From NCBI RefSeq assembly GCF_012295615.1, contig NZ_CP051183.1, positions 2,445,001 to 2,509,000 of the forward strand: a DNA stretch of 64,000 bases. The letters run 5' to 3'. Source of the stretch: Bermanella marisrubri. Lineage in GTDB: Bacteria; Pseudomonadota; Gammaproteobacteria; Pseudomonadales; Oceanobacteraceae. Positions 1 through 9,157 of this stretch are shown here, in pieces; the first letter of the stretch is position 1; each line of letters starts with the position of its first letter. The notes beneath the pieces were generated by a model, which had not been told where the DNA came from, ran no database searches, and saw only the letters and a program-made list of their open reading frames with translations. Made by a program: the position numbers and the translations under genes.

Positions 1-33
1 GCATTAAATAATGACAATTACTAAGGAGTAAGC

Positions 34-2796
34 ATGTTGACCCGCAACCGTACGTTTTTCTTAGCGATCGTGCTTGCCATCGGATTCAGTTTTTTCCGTG
101 GCGCATTTGATACGCAACCGGTTTCCAGCCCAATGGACGAAAAACAATATCGCTATACAACACTAGAAAATGGTTTACCCGTTTTACTTATTAGCGATGC
201 AAATGCAGACCATGGTGCAGCCAGCTTAGACGTCAACGTGGGAAGTTTACAGAACCCGAAAGATAGACAAGGGCTAGCTCACTTCTTAGAACACATGCTA
301 TTTCTTGGTACAAAGAAATACCCAGATGCAGGCGAGTACCAAGCTTTCCTTAGTCAACATGGCGGTACTCACAATGCGTTCACTGCTAGTGAACACACCA
401 ACTACTTCTTCCAAATCAACGCAGGTCATTTAGAAGGCGCTCTCGATCGCTTTAGTCGCTTTTTCTACGAGCCGTTATTCACCGAGGAATATGTACAACG
501 TGAAAAAGAGGCCGTACACAGCGAATACAAGGCTAAGATTTTAGACGATGGTCGCCGTGTTTATAGCGTTTACAAACAAATCACCAATCCAGAACACCCA
601 GCCAGTGCATTTGCAGTGGGATCATTGGAAACACTAAGTGACAAAGGCCATGACAATAAAATCCGTGATCAATTACTTGATTTTTATGAACGCTATTACA
701 GCGCGAACTTAATGACACTTGTTGTGTATGGGCCTCAGCCATTAAATACGCTCGATGAATGGAGCAAAAAGTTCTTTTCGCCTATAGAAAACAACAAAGC
801 AAGTGTTCCTGATTACCCGCAAACAATATTCGAAGAGACAGCGCTAGACCTACGTATTCAGGCACACAAAACACTGTATGAGTTGAACTTTAGTTTCGAA
901 CTAGGTGATGGTTTTAATCAATATCAAAGCAAACCAACATCCTACATTGGCCATCTCTTAGGACATGAAGGTGAAGGCAGCTTGCTTGCTATGCTTAAGG
1001 CCAAAGGACTAGCAGATGGCCTCAGCGCTGGCTTGCAAGCACGAATTAAAAACAACAGCGTTTTCCAAGTCAGCATTAGCCTCACACCAAAAGGTTTAAC
1101 CGAACTTGATTTCATTACTGAGCAGTTATTTGCTTATATTCGCCTTGTTGAGAATGAAGGCATTCAAAAATGGATCTTTGAAGAAAACCAGCAACTTGGT
1201 GATATTCATTTCACGTTCGCAGAGGGCCGTTCCCCATCTAGCCTTGTGCAAACTTTAAGTATGAACATGCATGAGTACCCGGTCGAAGACATACTACAGG
1301 GGCCATATGTTTGGCGCGCTTTTAACGCCGAGCTTATCAAAAAAGCATTAAGCAAAATGATACCTAGTAATACTATCCGAACGCTGATCACACCAGAAAT
1401 TACTGGCGAGCGAAAAGATCCCTGGTATCAAACACCGTATAGTGTTGCCGAAATAGCTAAATCTGATTTAGACAAATGGCAAACAAGCGAGCCAGTTGAG
1501 AGTCTTGCAATTCCAGAGCCTAATCCATTCATTCCTGAGGATTTGGGTTTAATCGAAGCGGCAAATAAAACCAAACCCAGCGCCATCATCGAGCAAGAAA
1601 AAATAGATGCTTGGCACCTAGCAGATACACAATTTAACAACCCACAAAGCGCACTTTATATTGCTTTACGCTCAAACTTACCTAAGCAAAGCGCCAAAAA
1701 CCAAGTACTGGTTGAAGCTTGGGTCGAACTGCTCAACCGCCACTTAAATAGCTTTAGCTATCCTGCACTCTTAGCCGGACAGGAATACCAACTATACACT
1801 CACATGCGCGGATTAAGTATTCGTCTATATGGCTACCGCGACAAACAAGACAAAGTATTAAGCAAGGTTCTCGAAGCCCTACAAACCTATCAGCCAGAAG
1901 AAACGCAGTGGAAGGACGTACAAGAAAGACTGATTCGCGATTATCAAAATACGCTTAAAGCAAAGCCTTATAAACGCGCCATCGCGCAGCTCAATACTAG
2001 CTTACTAATACCCAGCTATGATGAACGCGCATTAGCAAAAGCAATTGAACAAGCAAGCTATGAGGATCTGCTGAACTTAACAGAACAATACTTGCAACAA
2101 ATGCAAGTAAGCGTTTTGGGTTACGGCAATATCACGCAAAGCCAATTACAGGACAGTGTTGAGCTAGTGCAAGATGCCCTGTTGGACAATGCAGAATCGT
2201 TGCAAGTTGCCCACAAAAGCATACGACAGCTCAATGGCGGCACGGAGAAAGAAATCATAGATGCTCAACATACTGACACTGCCATGAATCTCTACATTCA
2301 AGCAGAAAGCGACTCACTGAAAGAGCGCGCAAAAATCGGTTTGGTTGGACAAATACTAAAAGCGCCTTACTACACATACATGCGCACCCAGAAAAAATAC
2401 GGCTACATCGTTTTTGCCACGCCATATCCTTTGCTACAGCAAGGCGGTCTGTTATTCCTAGTGCAAAGTCCAGGGGCTTCATCTAGCTTGCTATATCAGG
2501 AGACGCTAGGCTTCTTAGAGCGCCAGCAAGCCGAAATAGCCAACATGACTGAAGAAGACTTTGAATCTCACAAGCAAGGGCTAATTAACAACCTGCTGAA
2601 GAAACCGACCAACCTAAAGGACAAAGCGTCTGAGCTATGGTCTGATTTGGACGAGGGTAATTTAGAATTCAACACCAAACAGGCGTTAGCGGACTACATT
2701 GAAGACTTAGATAAGTCGGACATCGAGGAATACTATAATAGTCATATGATCGGTGAAGCCCAGCGCTCATTGCTGCTCACCTATGATCCAAAGTAG
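34..2796 (+). CDS. M16 family metallopeptidase, pitrilysin/insulysin-type
   Basis: Zinc peptidase of the insulinase family, expected to degrade peptides in the cell envelope. The inverted zinc motif HFLEH lies at residues 83-87 and the third ligand is E164 in HSEYKAK; the 77-residue spacing matches E. coli pitrilysin. At 920 residues it is close to pitrilysin (about 960) and spans the usual catalytic half plus the inactive C-terminal half. A hydrophobic stretch at residues 8-24 is a signal peptide or anchor, so the site of action is probably periplasmic. ATG follows a strong Shine-Dalgarno AAGGAG. A terminator hairpin follows the stop codon, so it is probably transcribed alone or as the last gene of a unit reaching into upstream DNA. 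Family assignment is firm; the physiological substrate is unknown. Confidence 0.95.
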   Translation: MLTRNRTFFLAIVLAIGFSFFRGAFDTQPVSSPMDEKQYRYTTLENGLPVLLISDANADHGAASLDVNVGSLQNPKDRQGLAHFLEHMLFLGTKKYPDAGEYQAFLSQHGGTHNAFTASEHTNYFFQINAGHLEGALDRFSRFFYEPLFTEEYVQREKEAVHSEYKAKILDDGRRVYSVYKQITNPEHPASAFAVGSLETLSDKGHDNKIRDQLLDFYERYYSANLMTLVVYGPQPLNTLDEWSKKFFSPIENNKASVPDYPQTIFEETALDLRIQAHKTLYELNFSFELGDGFNQYQSKPTSYIGHLLGHEGEGSLLAMLKAKGLADGLSAGLQARIKNNSVFQVSISLTPKGLTELDFITEQLFAYIRLVENEGIQKWIFEENQQLGDIHFTFAEGRSPSSLVQTLSMNMHEYPVEDILQGPYVWRAFNAELIKKALSKMIPSNTIRTLITPEITGERKDPWYQTPYSVAEIAKSDLDKWQTSEPVESLAIPEPNPFIPEDLGLIEAANKTKPSAIIEQEKIDAWHLADTQFNNPQSALYIALRSNLPKQSAKNQVLVEAWVELLNRHLNSFSYPALLAGQEYQLYTHMRGLSIRLYGYRDKQDKVLSKVLEALQTYQPEETQWKDVQERLIRDYQNTLKAKPYKRAIAQLNTSLLIPSYDERALAKAIEQASYEDLLNLTEQYLQQMQVSVLGYGNITQSQLQDSVELVQDALLDNAESLQVAHKSIRQLNGGTEKEIIDAQHTDTAMNLYIQAESDSLKERAKIGLVGQILKAPYYTYMRTQKKYGYIVFATPYPLLQQGGLLFLVQSPGASSSLLYQETLGFLERQQAEIANMTEEDFESHKQGLINNLLKKPTNLKDKASELWSDLDEGNLEFNTKQALADYIEDLDKSDIEEYYNSHMIGEAQRSLLLTYDPK

Positions 2797-2825
2797 CCCT
2801 CATCACACCAATTAGAAGTTATAAT

Positions 2826-2854
2826 AAAAAAGCGCTCAATTGGGCGCTTTTTTA
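2826..2854 (+). terminator. Rho-independent terminator after the M16 protease
   Basis: A 7-bp stem AGCGCTC/GGGCGCT (one G-T pair) with loop AATT is flanked by an A-run on the left and a T-run on the right, 34 nt after the stop codon. It separates the protease from the rhodanese gene. Confidence 0.85.
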
Positions 2855-2891
2855 TTAATAACAGCTTGTATTTCTAAACTCCCTGATTATT

Positions 2892-2911
2892 ATATTAGAA
2901 TAACCTAATAT
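2892..2911. promoter_or_regulatory. AT-rich inverted repeat, candidate operator of the rhodanese gene
   Basis: Perfect 7-bp arms ATATTAG and CTAATAT are separated by 6 bp, 13 bp upstream of the rhodanese ATG and overlapping where the -10 region should lie. Shape and AT richness resemble operators of ArsR-family sulfide/persulfide sensors (BigR type), which often control rhodanese genes. No regulator gene is adjacent, so the identity of the binder is inference. Confidence 0.45.
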
Positions 2912-2923
2912 TGGAGTCATATC

Positions 2924-3232
2924 ATGAAGATCCTATTAATCATCGCGACCCTTCTATTCTCTTCAGCACTATTCGCCGATACGTTTTTATTGGATGTGCG
3001 TACTCCGCAAGAGTTTGAACAGGGCCATGCCTACAGCGCTGTATTAATTCCTCATGATCAGATCGAAAGCCAACAAGCCAAGCTACCTAAAGACAAAGAC
3101 CAAGAAATTAAAGTCTACTGCCGCAGCGGCAACCGAGCGGGCAAAGCAGTAAAAACCCTAAATGCCCTGGGCTATAACAATGTAGAAAATATTGGTGGGC
3201 TCGAAGACGCCAAAGAATGGGTCAAACGCTAA
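2924..3232 (+). CDS. Periplasmic single-domain rhodanese (PspE-like)
   Basis: Small sulfurtransferase of 102 residues. Residues 1-18 form a signal peptide ending in ALFA, so the mature protein is periplasmic. The rhodanese fold is shown by LLDVRTPQEF, the HDQI region, and the active loop CRSGNR, where C66 is the catalytic cysteine that would carry a persulfide. GGAG lies 8 nt before the ATG. Three bases separate its stop from the start of a membrane-bound thioredoxin-like protein, so the two are one operon. The pairing suggests thiol or persulfide chemistry outside the cytoplasm. The palindrome at the promoter suggests specific regulation. The substrate is not shown by the sequence. Confidence 0.9.
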   Translation: MKILLIIATLLFSSALFADTFLLDVRTPQEFEQGHAYSAVLIPHDQIESQQAKLPKDKDQEIKVYCRSGNRAGKAVKTLNALGYNNVENIGGLEDAKEWVKR

Positions 3233-3235
3233 TAC

Positions 3236-3760
3236 ATGCTCGCATGGCTTAAAAAACAAAATTGGCGATCCCACGGATTCACTTTGCTAGCGTTTATTGT
3301 CGTCGCTGGTAGCATATCTTTTTATCAACAACGAGATATGCCGTCACAGTCTATACTCCCATTGCAGAGTCATGCCATTAATGGACAACATATCGACCTA
3401 CAAAATAGAGTAAAAGATAAAACCGTTTTACTCTATTTTTGGGGCGAATGGTGCGGAATTTGTGATATCACCTCACCTGCCATACAAAAAATTCATGAAC
3501 GCTTCGATCCCGAAAAATATGAAGTCATCACTATCGCCTTAAAGTCAGGCACAGCCGAACGTGTTCTGGGTTATTTACAAACCGAAGGCTACACTTTCAC
3601 CACTATTAATGATCCAAATGGTGTGATTAGTCAGCAATGGGGTGTGCATGTCACACCGAGCATGGCTTATATCAAACCCGGTGGAGAAATATCAACGTTA
3701 AGCTCGGGGCTCAGTACCTATTGGGGAATGGCGTTGAAGCTTTGGTGGGCAAGTTTGTGA
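3236..3760 (+). CDS. Membrane-anchored thioredoxin-like protein disulfide oxidoreductase
   Basis: TlpA/ScsD-like protein of 174 residues. An N-terminal membrane segment (residues 14-30) anchors a periplasmic thioredoxin fold. The redox motif is WCGIC with C73 and C76, preceded by LLYFWGEW, and the cis-proline loop is HVTPS. It starts 3 bases after the stop of the rhodanese gene and is probably translationally coupled to it. Known relatives reduce or oxidise disulfides in exported proteins; a role in keeping the rhodanese cysteine active is plausible but inferred. The next gene is convergent. Confidence 0.88.
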   Translation: MLAWLKKQNWRSHGFTLLAFIVVAGSISFYQQRDMPSQSILPLQSHAINGQHIDLQNRVKDKTVLLYFWGEWCGICDITSPAIQKIHERFDPEKYEVITIALKSGTAERVLGYLQTEGYTFTTINDPNGVISQQWGVHVTPSMAYIKPGGEISTLSSGLSTYWGMALKLWWASL

Positions 3761-3850
3761 ATAGCTCGGACATTGATTGAAGGGATCCAACCAGTGTCCG
3801 TATTGACTCGTAGAGGTTATGCAGGTGGACAAGCAAAAAACCTAAAACCC

Positions 3851-4204
3851 CTAGACTTTTAATACCGTATTAAAACCACCATAAATTAGTCGCTTACCAT
3901 CAAAGGGCATTGGGTTATTATCTGGTGACATTCTTGGATCTTCCATCATTGCCCCCCACCCCGCATCTCGAATTTCCTTTGACGGCCAAACTACCCACGA
4001 AAAGACAACCACTTCGTTTTCTTGGGCTTTTACCGCTAAGGGAAGTGACGTCACTTCACCCTCAGGAACATCATCGCCCCAATTCTCGACGACTTCTAAC
4101 GCACCATATTCTTTGAAAAGCTCAGAAGCAATTTTAGCGTGCTCAATATACTTTTCCTTATTTTCACTTGGTACGGCTGCTACAAAACAATCTACGTATG
4201 ACAT
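3851..4204 (-). CDS. DUF1428 family protein
   Basis: A 117-residue cytoplasmic protein of the DUF1428 (YbaA-like) family with a dimeric alpha/beta-barrel type fold. The start MSYVDCFVAAVP is the usual family start. GAGGGA lies 6 nt before this ATG but directly against an alternative ATG two codons upstream, so 4204 is preferred over 4210. Also typical are the RDAGWGAMMEDPRM and MPFDGKRLIYGGF segments. The function of the family is unknown; stress-related expression has been reported for relatives. It is alone and convergent with the thioredoxin-like gene. Confidence 0.85.
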   Translation of the reverse strand: MSYVDCFVAAVPSENKEKYIEHAKIASELFKEYGALEVVENWGDDVPEGEVTSLPLAVKAQENEVVVFSWVVWPSKEIRDAGWGAMMEDPRMSPDNNPMPFDGKRLIYGGFNTVLKV

Positions 4205-4344
4205 GCTCATTCCCTCGATTAGTGGTTTTTATGTACTGCGAAATTTTATGCTAAGCCAGCTCTTCTAACCAAATCTAGATCTACTTTAAATGCATGGCAA
4301 ATTAATTTTTCCTAGCAGCTAACTAGCGAACTTGATTGTTTCTT

Positions 4345-5055
4345 TTAAGAAGCTTTTTCAAGCACTGCTTTCATACAATTGTAATACTCTTCTTGAATCT
4401 TGTGCTCGTAATCATCTTCGTCACTAAGACGAATTGGCTCTTTTAGATATTGAAGGTTCTTCATGTAACCATAGTAAAATTTTTTAAGTTCCATGGATTT
4501 CACCTTGTAATTACCGGCATCATTACATTCATTCAACATCGTTTGTCTAATCGGCTTACCTATATTGGGTATTGTTAGCTCATGAATTACTTTAACACCG
4601 AAATCTCGATCACGATCAAGGCACGCTTTGTAGCCCATCACTCCGCACAGCTCTTTAGAAACCTCTATTGAAAAATAAGACATAGCAATACAGGCATTAA
4701 ATAAGCCACCTCCAGCGAGGCATTCTAATTTAATAAAATCACATTCATCCCCTAATTTCTCACATGCTATCTGTGCATATTTTTGATTGCGTAAATCTGC
4801 AGGATCTTGAGGGATTCTTTGGCGGTTCATTACTTCTATAGCGAAATCTACTAGACATTTTTCTAGATTTCGTGATTTTTCACTTCGACACTTGTTCTTT
4901 GCTATTTCACAGAATCCACCAAGGTAATTACAAGCATTAATCAACTGCTCTTGAGAATAGCGAGCCTCTTCCGCTTTCACACTGAAAGTGACTATCAAGA
5001 ATAGAAGTGTAAAAAGAATTTTGTAAATTTTCATACTACTTTTACCGCTTGGCAT
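4345..5055 (-). CDS. Hypothetical secreted cysteine-rich protein
   Basis: Not recognised. It has a signal peptide ending VKA/EEA if translation starts at the internal Met8 (position 5034), which gives a normal signal length; the first Met would add seven polar residues. The mature protein is alpha-helical in character with about 12 cysteines in patterns such as CNYLGGFCEIAKNKC and CEKLGDECDFIKLEC, recalling Sel1-like or cysteine-paired helical hairpins in the periplasm. Neither start has a good Shine-Dalgarno site. It lies in an AT-rich stretch beside another unknown gene on the same strand. Function unknown. Confidence 0.65.
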   Translation of the reverse strand: MPSGKSSMKIYKILFTLLFLIVTFSVKAEEARYSQEQLINACNYLGGFCEIAKNKCRSEKSRNLEKCLVDFAIEVMNRQRIPQDPADLRNQKYAQIACEKLGDECDFIKLECLAGGGLFNACIAMSYFSIEVSKELCGVMGYKACLDRDRDFGVKVIHELTIPNIGKPIRQTMLNECNDAGNYKVKSMELKKFYYGYMKNLQYLKEPIRLSDEDDYEHKIQEEYYNCMKAVLEKAS

Positions 5056-5077
5056 TGTTTACATGACTTTGTCATTT

Positions 5078-5668
5078 TTATTTGCTTCTTACTTTGGGTG
5101 TAAAGAAATCTTCAACTTCTTTTATAGCCTCGTAAAGCTTTTTACTAAAATCATCATCATCAGATACAAAGTATACAATTTTGTCATTTTTCTTTCGTCT
5201 ATCCGGGCTATTGTCGACTTCTACACCAGGTCCTGCATACGCCCCTTTCATCCAAAAATGAAGCCAAATGGCACCTTTTAACTCACCAATACATTTTCTG
5301 ACATTATCAAAACAATCGTGACCATCGCTCGACCATATTACTTTGCACTCTAATCTAATGGCTTGCAATTCAGCCCATTTCGAAAAGAGTAGTTTCATCC
5401 TTTTATCATAAATCCTTTGTTCCTCTTCCAATTTCCTACCAGCCTCAACTTCCTCTGTACTTAGATATAGTAATGGGTCTCTAACTGACTGGATCGCCTG
5501 TTGAACTTCATAGGCCCCCATGACCGCCTTTTTTGCTAGTTCATATTCATTAGTCCCACGCAGCTGCCTTCTCCATGTCGTTAAGCCTACAACACCAATA
5601 ACAATAGCTGAGATTGTTCCAATAATTGAAATTACATCTTTGGTTATTACCCAATCTATTTCAGTCAT
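5078..5668 (-). CDS. Hypothetical protein with N-terminal membrane segment
   Basis: Not recognised; 196 residues. One transmembrane helix (about residues 11-30, IIGTISAIVIGVVGLTTW) is followed by a cytoplasmic helical region with a charged stretch at about 75-95, then a short C-terminal domain. The pattern of a short N-terminal anchor followed by WRRQLRGTNEYELAKK resembles small membrane proteins common near accessory islands, but I cannot name a family. It lies 22 bp upstream of the cysteine-rich gene on the same strand, so they may be cotranscribed. No clear Shine-Dalgarno site precedes the ATG. Confidence 0.6.
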   Translation of the reverse strand: MTEIDWVITKDVISIIGTISAIVIGVVGLTTWRRQLRGTNEYELAKKAVMGAYEVQQAIQSVRDPLLYLSTEEVEAGRKLEEEQRIYDKRMKLLFSKWAELQAIRLECKVIWSSDGHDCFDNVRKCIGELKGAIWLHFWMKGAYAGPGVEVDNSPDRRKKNDKIVYFVSDDDDFSKKLYEAIKEVEDFFTPKVRSK

Positions 5669-6209
5669 AGCCAGACAGTTTTCCTATTAGTGATTCACAA
5701 AAATAATATGTTACAAATTACGATACGCATATTTAATACCATAAAGATTTGGCACAATCGTGGCTAACTATTCTAGAGGAATAGCTTTTACAGAAAATTC
5801 CATTTCTAGCCTATCGACAATAATATCCATGCTCGTTTACTCCAGTACAACGATATACGTTATACACAGCGCTTAAGTTGATACGACCTTGAGTGTGCAT
5901 GGATTTTTTGCGGATCGCCAGTATATACCTATTTTCTGTGCGCCTTATTTCTATCTGTCGCCAACTAGCCAGTACGACCGGTGTTACTGAGTGATTGATT
6001 GACTGACAGACGTCACTTACCAATGTTACTCCAAGTGTCACATTTGGCCACTCCTCACATTTTAAGCCAAAGCTTTATCAAGCTGCGCCAAATTGGCTTC
6101 ATATCATCGTTGTCACATTTTTTTCTCATTGTTGAAATATTAAGCGGTTTCAATGGCGCTGCCATAAACGCTTAAACCATTCTCACACATAATTAAAAAG
6201 GCACTCACA
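5669..6209. other. 541-bp gene-free region upstream of phoD
   Basis: The region is AT-rich at its left end and has no convincing coding frame. The only ORF of note, on the minus strand at 5811-6041, lacks family resemblance and a ribosome site. The motif TGTCACATTT occurs twice (near 6036 and 6110). This may be the control region of the PhoD gene, but the spacing does not make a PhoB box. Confidence 0.4.
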
Positions 6210-7976
6210 ATGAGCATGAAAATGGACCGTCGTAAGTTCTTAGGGGTAACCGCTGCAACTCTCGCAACCCCATACGTGATTACCAGTCAGAAAGCCCAAG
6301 CGGGCAGTTTTGACTTTGATCCCGGTACAGCTGGCACTGCGCTACCAGACAACAGCGCGATTGATGAAGCTAGCGCACGTATGATATTTGATATGTCTGT
6401 AACTTCGGGGGACCCTACTGCTTCAGGCGTCATGCTATGGACGCATATTAACCCACAATATTTTGATGCTTCTGAAGATTTAATTTTCCAAGTATGTAAA
6501 GACCCTCAAGCTCAAGTAATTATTCTTCAAGGCACCGTTGGTGCGGAAAACATCGGCGCACATAATGACTTTACAGTAAAAATCGATTTAGACGGTCAAC
6601 TTGATGCAAACCAACGCTACTACTATCGCTTTTATTATAAGGGTATTAGTTCTCGCATTGGTCGCTGCAAGACCTTGCCATTGGAAGATAGCTATTTAGA
6701 AAAATTAAAAATTGCAGTGCTAACGTGTCAGGACTACACCAATGGTTATTATGGTGCGTTAAATTATGTTGCGCAGGATGATGCCGTTGATTTTGTTGTG
6801 CACTTAGGTGACTTCATTTATGAAACCGCTGGTGATCCACGCTTCCAGAGTTTACCGTTTGCAGATCGTGAAATTATTTTACCAAGCGGTGGCATCGTTG
6901 CTTTTGATACCAACGATTATCGCCATTTATACAAAACATATCGTAGCGATTTGAATTTGCAACTTGCAATGGAAGTACATACTTGGATCATTACAACAGA
7001 CGATCATGAAACAGCAAATGACGCTTATTGGGATTATGAGCGCGATACCCTAGGTGCGCCCGATCACCCACTTACTACTGAATTAGGTAATGACGCGCAG
7101 GCACTGAAGCAATTAAAATTAGATAGTCAAAAAGCCTGGGTAGAATACACACCGACCCGAGTTGCTATTAATGAAAACGCAACGCACCCTCACGACTACA
7201 CTCGCATTTACCGTAACTTTAAGTTTGGTGATTTGTTCGAACTCTTTATGCTAGATACTCGTACTTATCGTTCACCGCATCCATGTGGCGAAAATGATAT
7301 TTTCTCACGCTACATTCCCATTGGCTGTAATGGCATGAATGACGAAGGCCAAACCATGATGGGTGAAACCCAGTTTAATTGGTTAAAGCAAGGTTTAAAA
7401 GATAGCTCTACTAAGTGGACGGTCATTGGCAACCAAACGTATTTAGGTCGCTTGACCGCATCTTTACTAGGCCAACCACTGGCTTACATTAATGTTGACG
7501 CTTGGGATGGCTATATCAAAGAACGTGATCGCTTAATGGAAGCGGTGAAAGAAGCTAACCTGGATAACTTTGTTGTCTTAACCGGTGACCTGCACACCTA
7601 TATCAGCTCTTACATCAAATACGACTATGGTCATTTAACCAACTTCTGGTGGCCAAACATTGCTGGTGTAGAATTTATGACGCCTTCTATTAGCTCCGCA
7701 AACTTATTTGAGATGATTGGCAAGCAAGCTCAGAAAACAGAACACGGGGAAGAAATTCTACGTATATTGAGTGAAGGTGCTATTCGCTTGAATAACCCGC
7801 ATATTAAATATTTTAACTCTTCTCAAAACGGTTATAGCACGGTGGAATTTAATCGCGACTATTGTGAGTGGACGGCCTATAGCGTGGATAAAAATGTAAA
7901 CCGTGAGAATCCTGACCGCCGTATTGTGAAGCAGCAGCGCAAAGAAACTGGCTGGGCTTGGTTGGAAGATCAGTAA
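6210..7976 (+). CDS. phoD: PhoD-like alkaline phosphatase/phosphodiesterase, Tat-exported
   Basis: Calcium/iron-type phosphatase of the PhoD family, 588 residues, which releases phosphate from organic phosphoesters outside the cytoplasm. The Tat signal is DRRKFLG at residues 6-12 followed by a short hydrophobic stretch and AQA cleavage near residue 31. The N-terminal PhoD domain (MSVTSGDPTASGVMLWT) precedes the metallophosphatase core with HLGDFIYE near 198-205, TTDDHE near 262-267 and GDLHTY near 458-463, all metal-binding motifs. The Shine-Dalgarno is weak (AAGG). It stands alone, with unknown genes upstream and a large hairpin downstream. Phosphate-starvation control would be usual but no clear Pho box is seen. 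Confidence 0.93.
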   Translation: MSMKMDRRKFLGVTAATLATPYVITSQKAQAGSFDFDPGTAGTALPDNSAIDEASARMIFDMSVTSGDPTASGVMLWTHINPQYFDASEDLIFQVCKDPQAQVIILQGTVGAENIGAHNDFTVKIDLDGQLDANQRYYYRFYYKGISSRIGRCKTLPLEDSYLEKLKIAVLTCQDYTNGYYGALNYVAQDDAVDFVVHLGDFIYETAGDPRFQSLPFADREIILPSGGIVAFDTNDYRHLYKTYRSDLNLQLAMEVHTWIITTDDHETANDAYWDYERDTLGAPDHPLTTELGNDAQALKQLKLDSQKAWVEYTPTRVAINENATHPHDYTRIYRNFKFGDLFELFMLDTRTYRSPHPCGENDIFSRYIPIGCNGMNDEGQTMMGETQFNWLKQGLKDSSTKWTVIGNQTYLGRLTASLLGQPLAYINVDAWDGYIKERDRLMEAVKEANLDNFVVLTGDLHTYISSYIKYDYGHLTNFWWPNIAGVEFMTPSISSANLFEMIGKQAQKTEHGEEILRILSEGAIRLNNPHIKYFNSSQNGYSTVEFNRDYCEWTAYSVDKNVNRENPDRRIVKQQRKETGWAWLEDQ

Positions 7977-8008
7977 CACTATTCCATATAGACTGTTTGT
8001 AAAAGGTT

Positions 8009-8045
8009 ATCCTCTGGCATTCGCTAAGCGAATGGTCCAGAGGAT
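8009..8045. terminator. Large symmetrical hairpin between convergent phoD and nnrU genes
   Basis: Outer arms ATCCTCTGG and CCAGAGGAT (perfect) enclose inner arms CATTCGCT and AGCGAATG with only a two-base bulge. There is no T-run on either side. Its position between two converging genes suggests a transcript-end structure or bidirectional terminator. Confidence 0.5.
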
Positions 8046-8080
8046 CAACTAAATGGGACAACGGCACTTGAGTCGTGAGG

Positions 8081-8650
8081 TTAGCCACCCATGATGGACA
8101 CACCTGCAATCCACTGATGCGAGAACGCAACTGCGATATAAGCAACGCCACCGGCGACCACGACAATTATGTCATTCTTAAACGGCACTTTCTTGGTTTG
8201 CTTTTTAGCGCCACGTACATTGCCAATGAACATAGCAAACAAACTGTAGGCTAAAAAACTACCAAATAATAAGATCGATGCATGATCACCGTTCAACCAT
8301 AAATGCATACCCGACCAAATAGCGATCCCCCAAAGCATTGGGTGACGGGTATAGCGCTTAATATTGGTTTTCATATGAGCCGCAGGCAATAAAATGAAAG
8401 CCACCAGCATGGCCAACATCATCAAATGGCGAGCCCAATGAGGCGCATACCATTTATGTAAAATTTGTGTCGGACGTTCTTGATACCCCAATACAATCAG
8501 TACTAAACCTGCCAAAGAAAGCAATGCGAATACAGGTCGATACCCTTTCACTCCAACTATGTTCGTTAAGGCAGATTTCATGCCCGGAATACTGGGGATC
8601 AAATGCGTACCAAAGAATAATATTAAACCTGCTACAAGTAACTCCATCAT
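8081..8650 (-). CDS. NnrU family membrane protein
   Basis: Integral membrane protein of 189 residues with about five or six hydrophobic segments. Recognisable NnrU features are the N-terminal GLILFFGTHLIPS, the central KRYTRHPMLWGI motif and GMHLWLNGD. NnrU was first seen near denitrification genes and shares a domain with 15-cis-zeta-carotene isomerase, where conserved histidines bind haem; no denitrification or carotenoid genes are nearby here. AGAGGT lies before the ATG. The role in this organism is unknown. Confidence 0.88.
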   Translation of the reverse strand: MMELLVAGLILFFGTHLIPSIPGMKSALTNIVGVKGYRPVFALLSLAGLVLIVLGYQERPTQILHKWYAPHWARHLMMLAMLVAFILLPAAHMKTNIKRYTRHPMLWGIAIWSGMHLWLNGDHASILLFGSFLAYSLFAMFIGNVRGAKKQTKKVPFKNDIIVVVAGGVAYIAVAFSHQWIAGVSIMGG

Positions 8651-8691
8651 CTACCTCTATTATTTTTGTTTATGGTAAGGCTTGAGTCTAA

Positions 8692-8729
8692 CAAAAAAGA
8701 CCCGCATAGGAAGGGATCTATGCGGGTTA
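8692..8729 (-). terminator. Rho-independent terminator of the 98-residue gene
   Basis: Perfect 10-bp arms (ACCCGCATAG at 8700-8709, CTATGCGGGT at 8718-8727) with an 8-nt loop. Read on the minus strand, the stem is followed by a T-run (the A-run at 8693-8698), so it ends the transcript of the gene at 8784-9080. Confidence 0.85.
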
Positions 8730-8783
8730 AGGGAAGTGATACTATGAAAGGATCAAACTATTGGCGTGTTGCAAGCAACACAT

Positions 8784-9080
8784 TTAATGCAAACCCAAGG
8801 GAATCTCCATAGCTGGGCTCATTTCGCCATTGGATACGCAGGCTTCGTCATAAGGAAGCTGCTGATAAAGCACGCTTCGCTTACATTTCAAATCTTTAAT
8901 AAGGTCTTTCGCCGACTCTAGATTTTTGCTTTTCAAAACGTCGCCATTGTCGTCATATATAGCAAAGTGAACACCTTGGTCTTCAGCAAAAACTTGATAA
9001 GCCGTACCACAAATACTCACTAACATGAGCTTATCTACGGGGTAATCCAAGGCTTGGATTTCATGGAGGGTCATTTTCAT
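8784..9080 (-). CDS. Small hypothetical protein, DUF6482-like
   Basis: A 98-residue soluble protein. The layout of an N-terminal helix, KLMLVSICGTAYQVFAED, then HFAIYDDNGDVLKSKNLESAKDLIK resembles the DUF6482 family of gammaproteobacteria, recognised from memory with moderate certainty. No catalytic motif is visible. GAGGT lies in good position before the ATG and a strong terminator follows, so it is a real single-gene unit. Function unknown. Confidence 0.7.
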   Translation of the reverse strand: MKMTLHEIQALDYPVDKLMLVSICGTAYQVFAEDQGVHFAIYDDNGDVLKSKNLESAKDLIKDLKCKRSVLYQQLPYDEACVSNGEMSPAMEIPLGLH

Positions 9081-9157
9081 GGTTGCTACCTCACGCAGTC
9101 TTTGAATTATCTACGGAGGTGCAACCTGAATAGATTACATAAAATAAAAATTTATAT

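Noticed and set aside
5811-6041. 76-residue minus-strand ORF
   Set aside because: No ribosome site, no recognisable family, lies in a probable control region.
6030-6150. PhoB box upstream of phoD
   Set aside because: TGTCACATTT occurs twice, but the two 7-bp half repeats are not spaced at 11 bp as PhoB requires.
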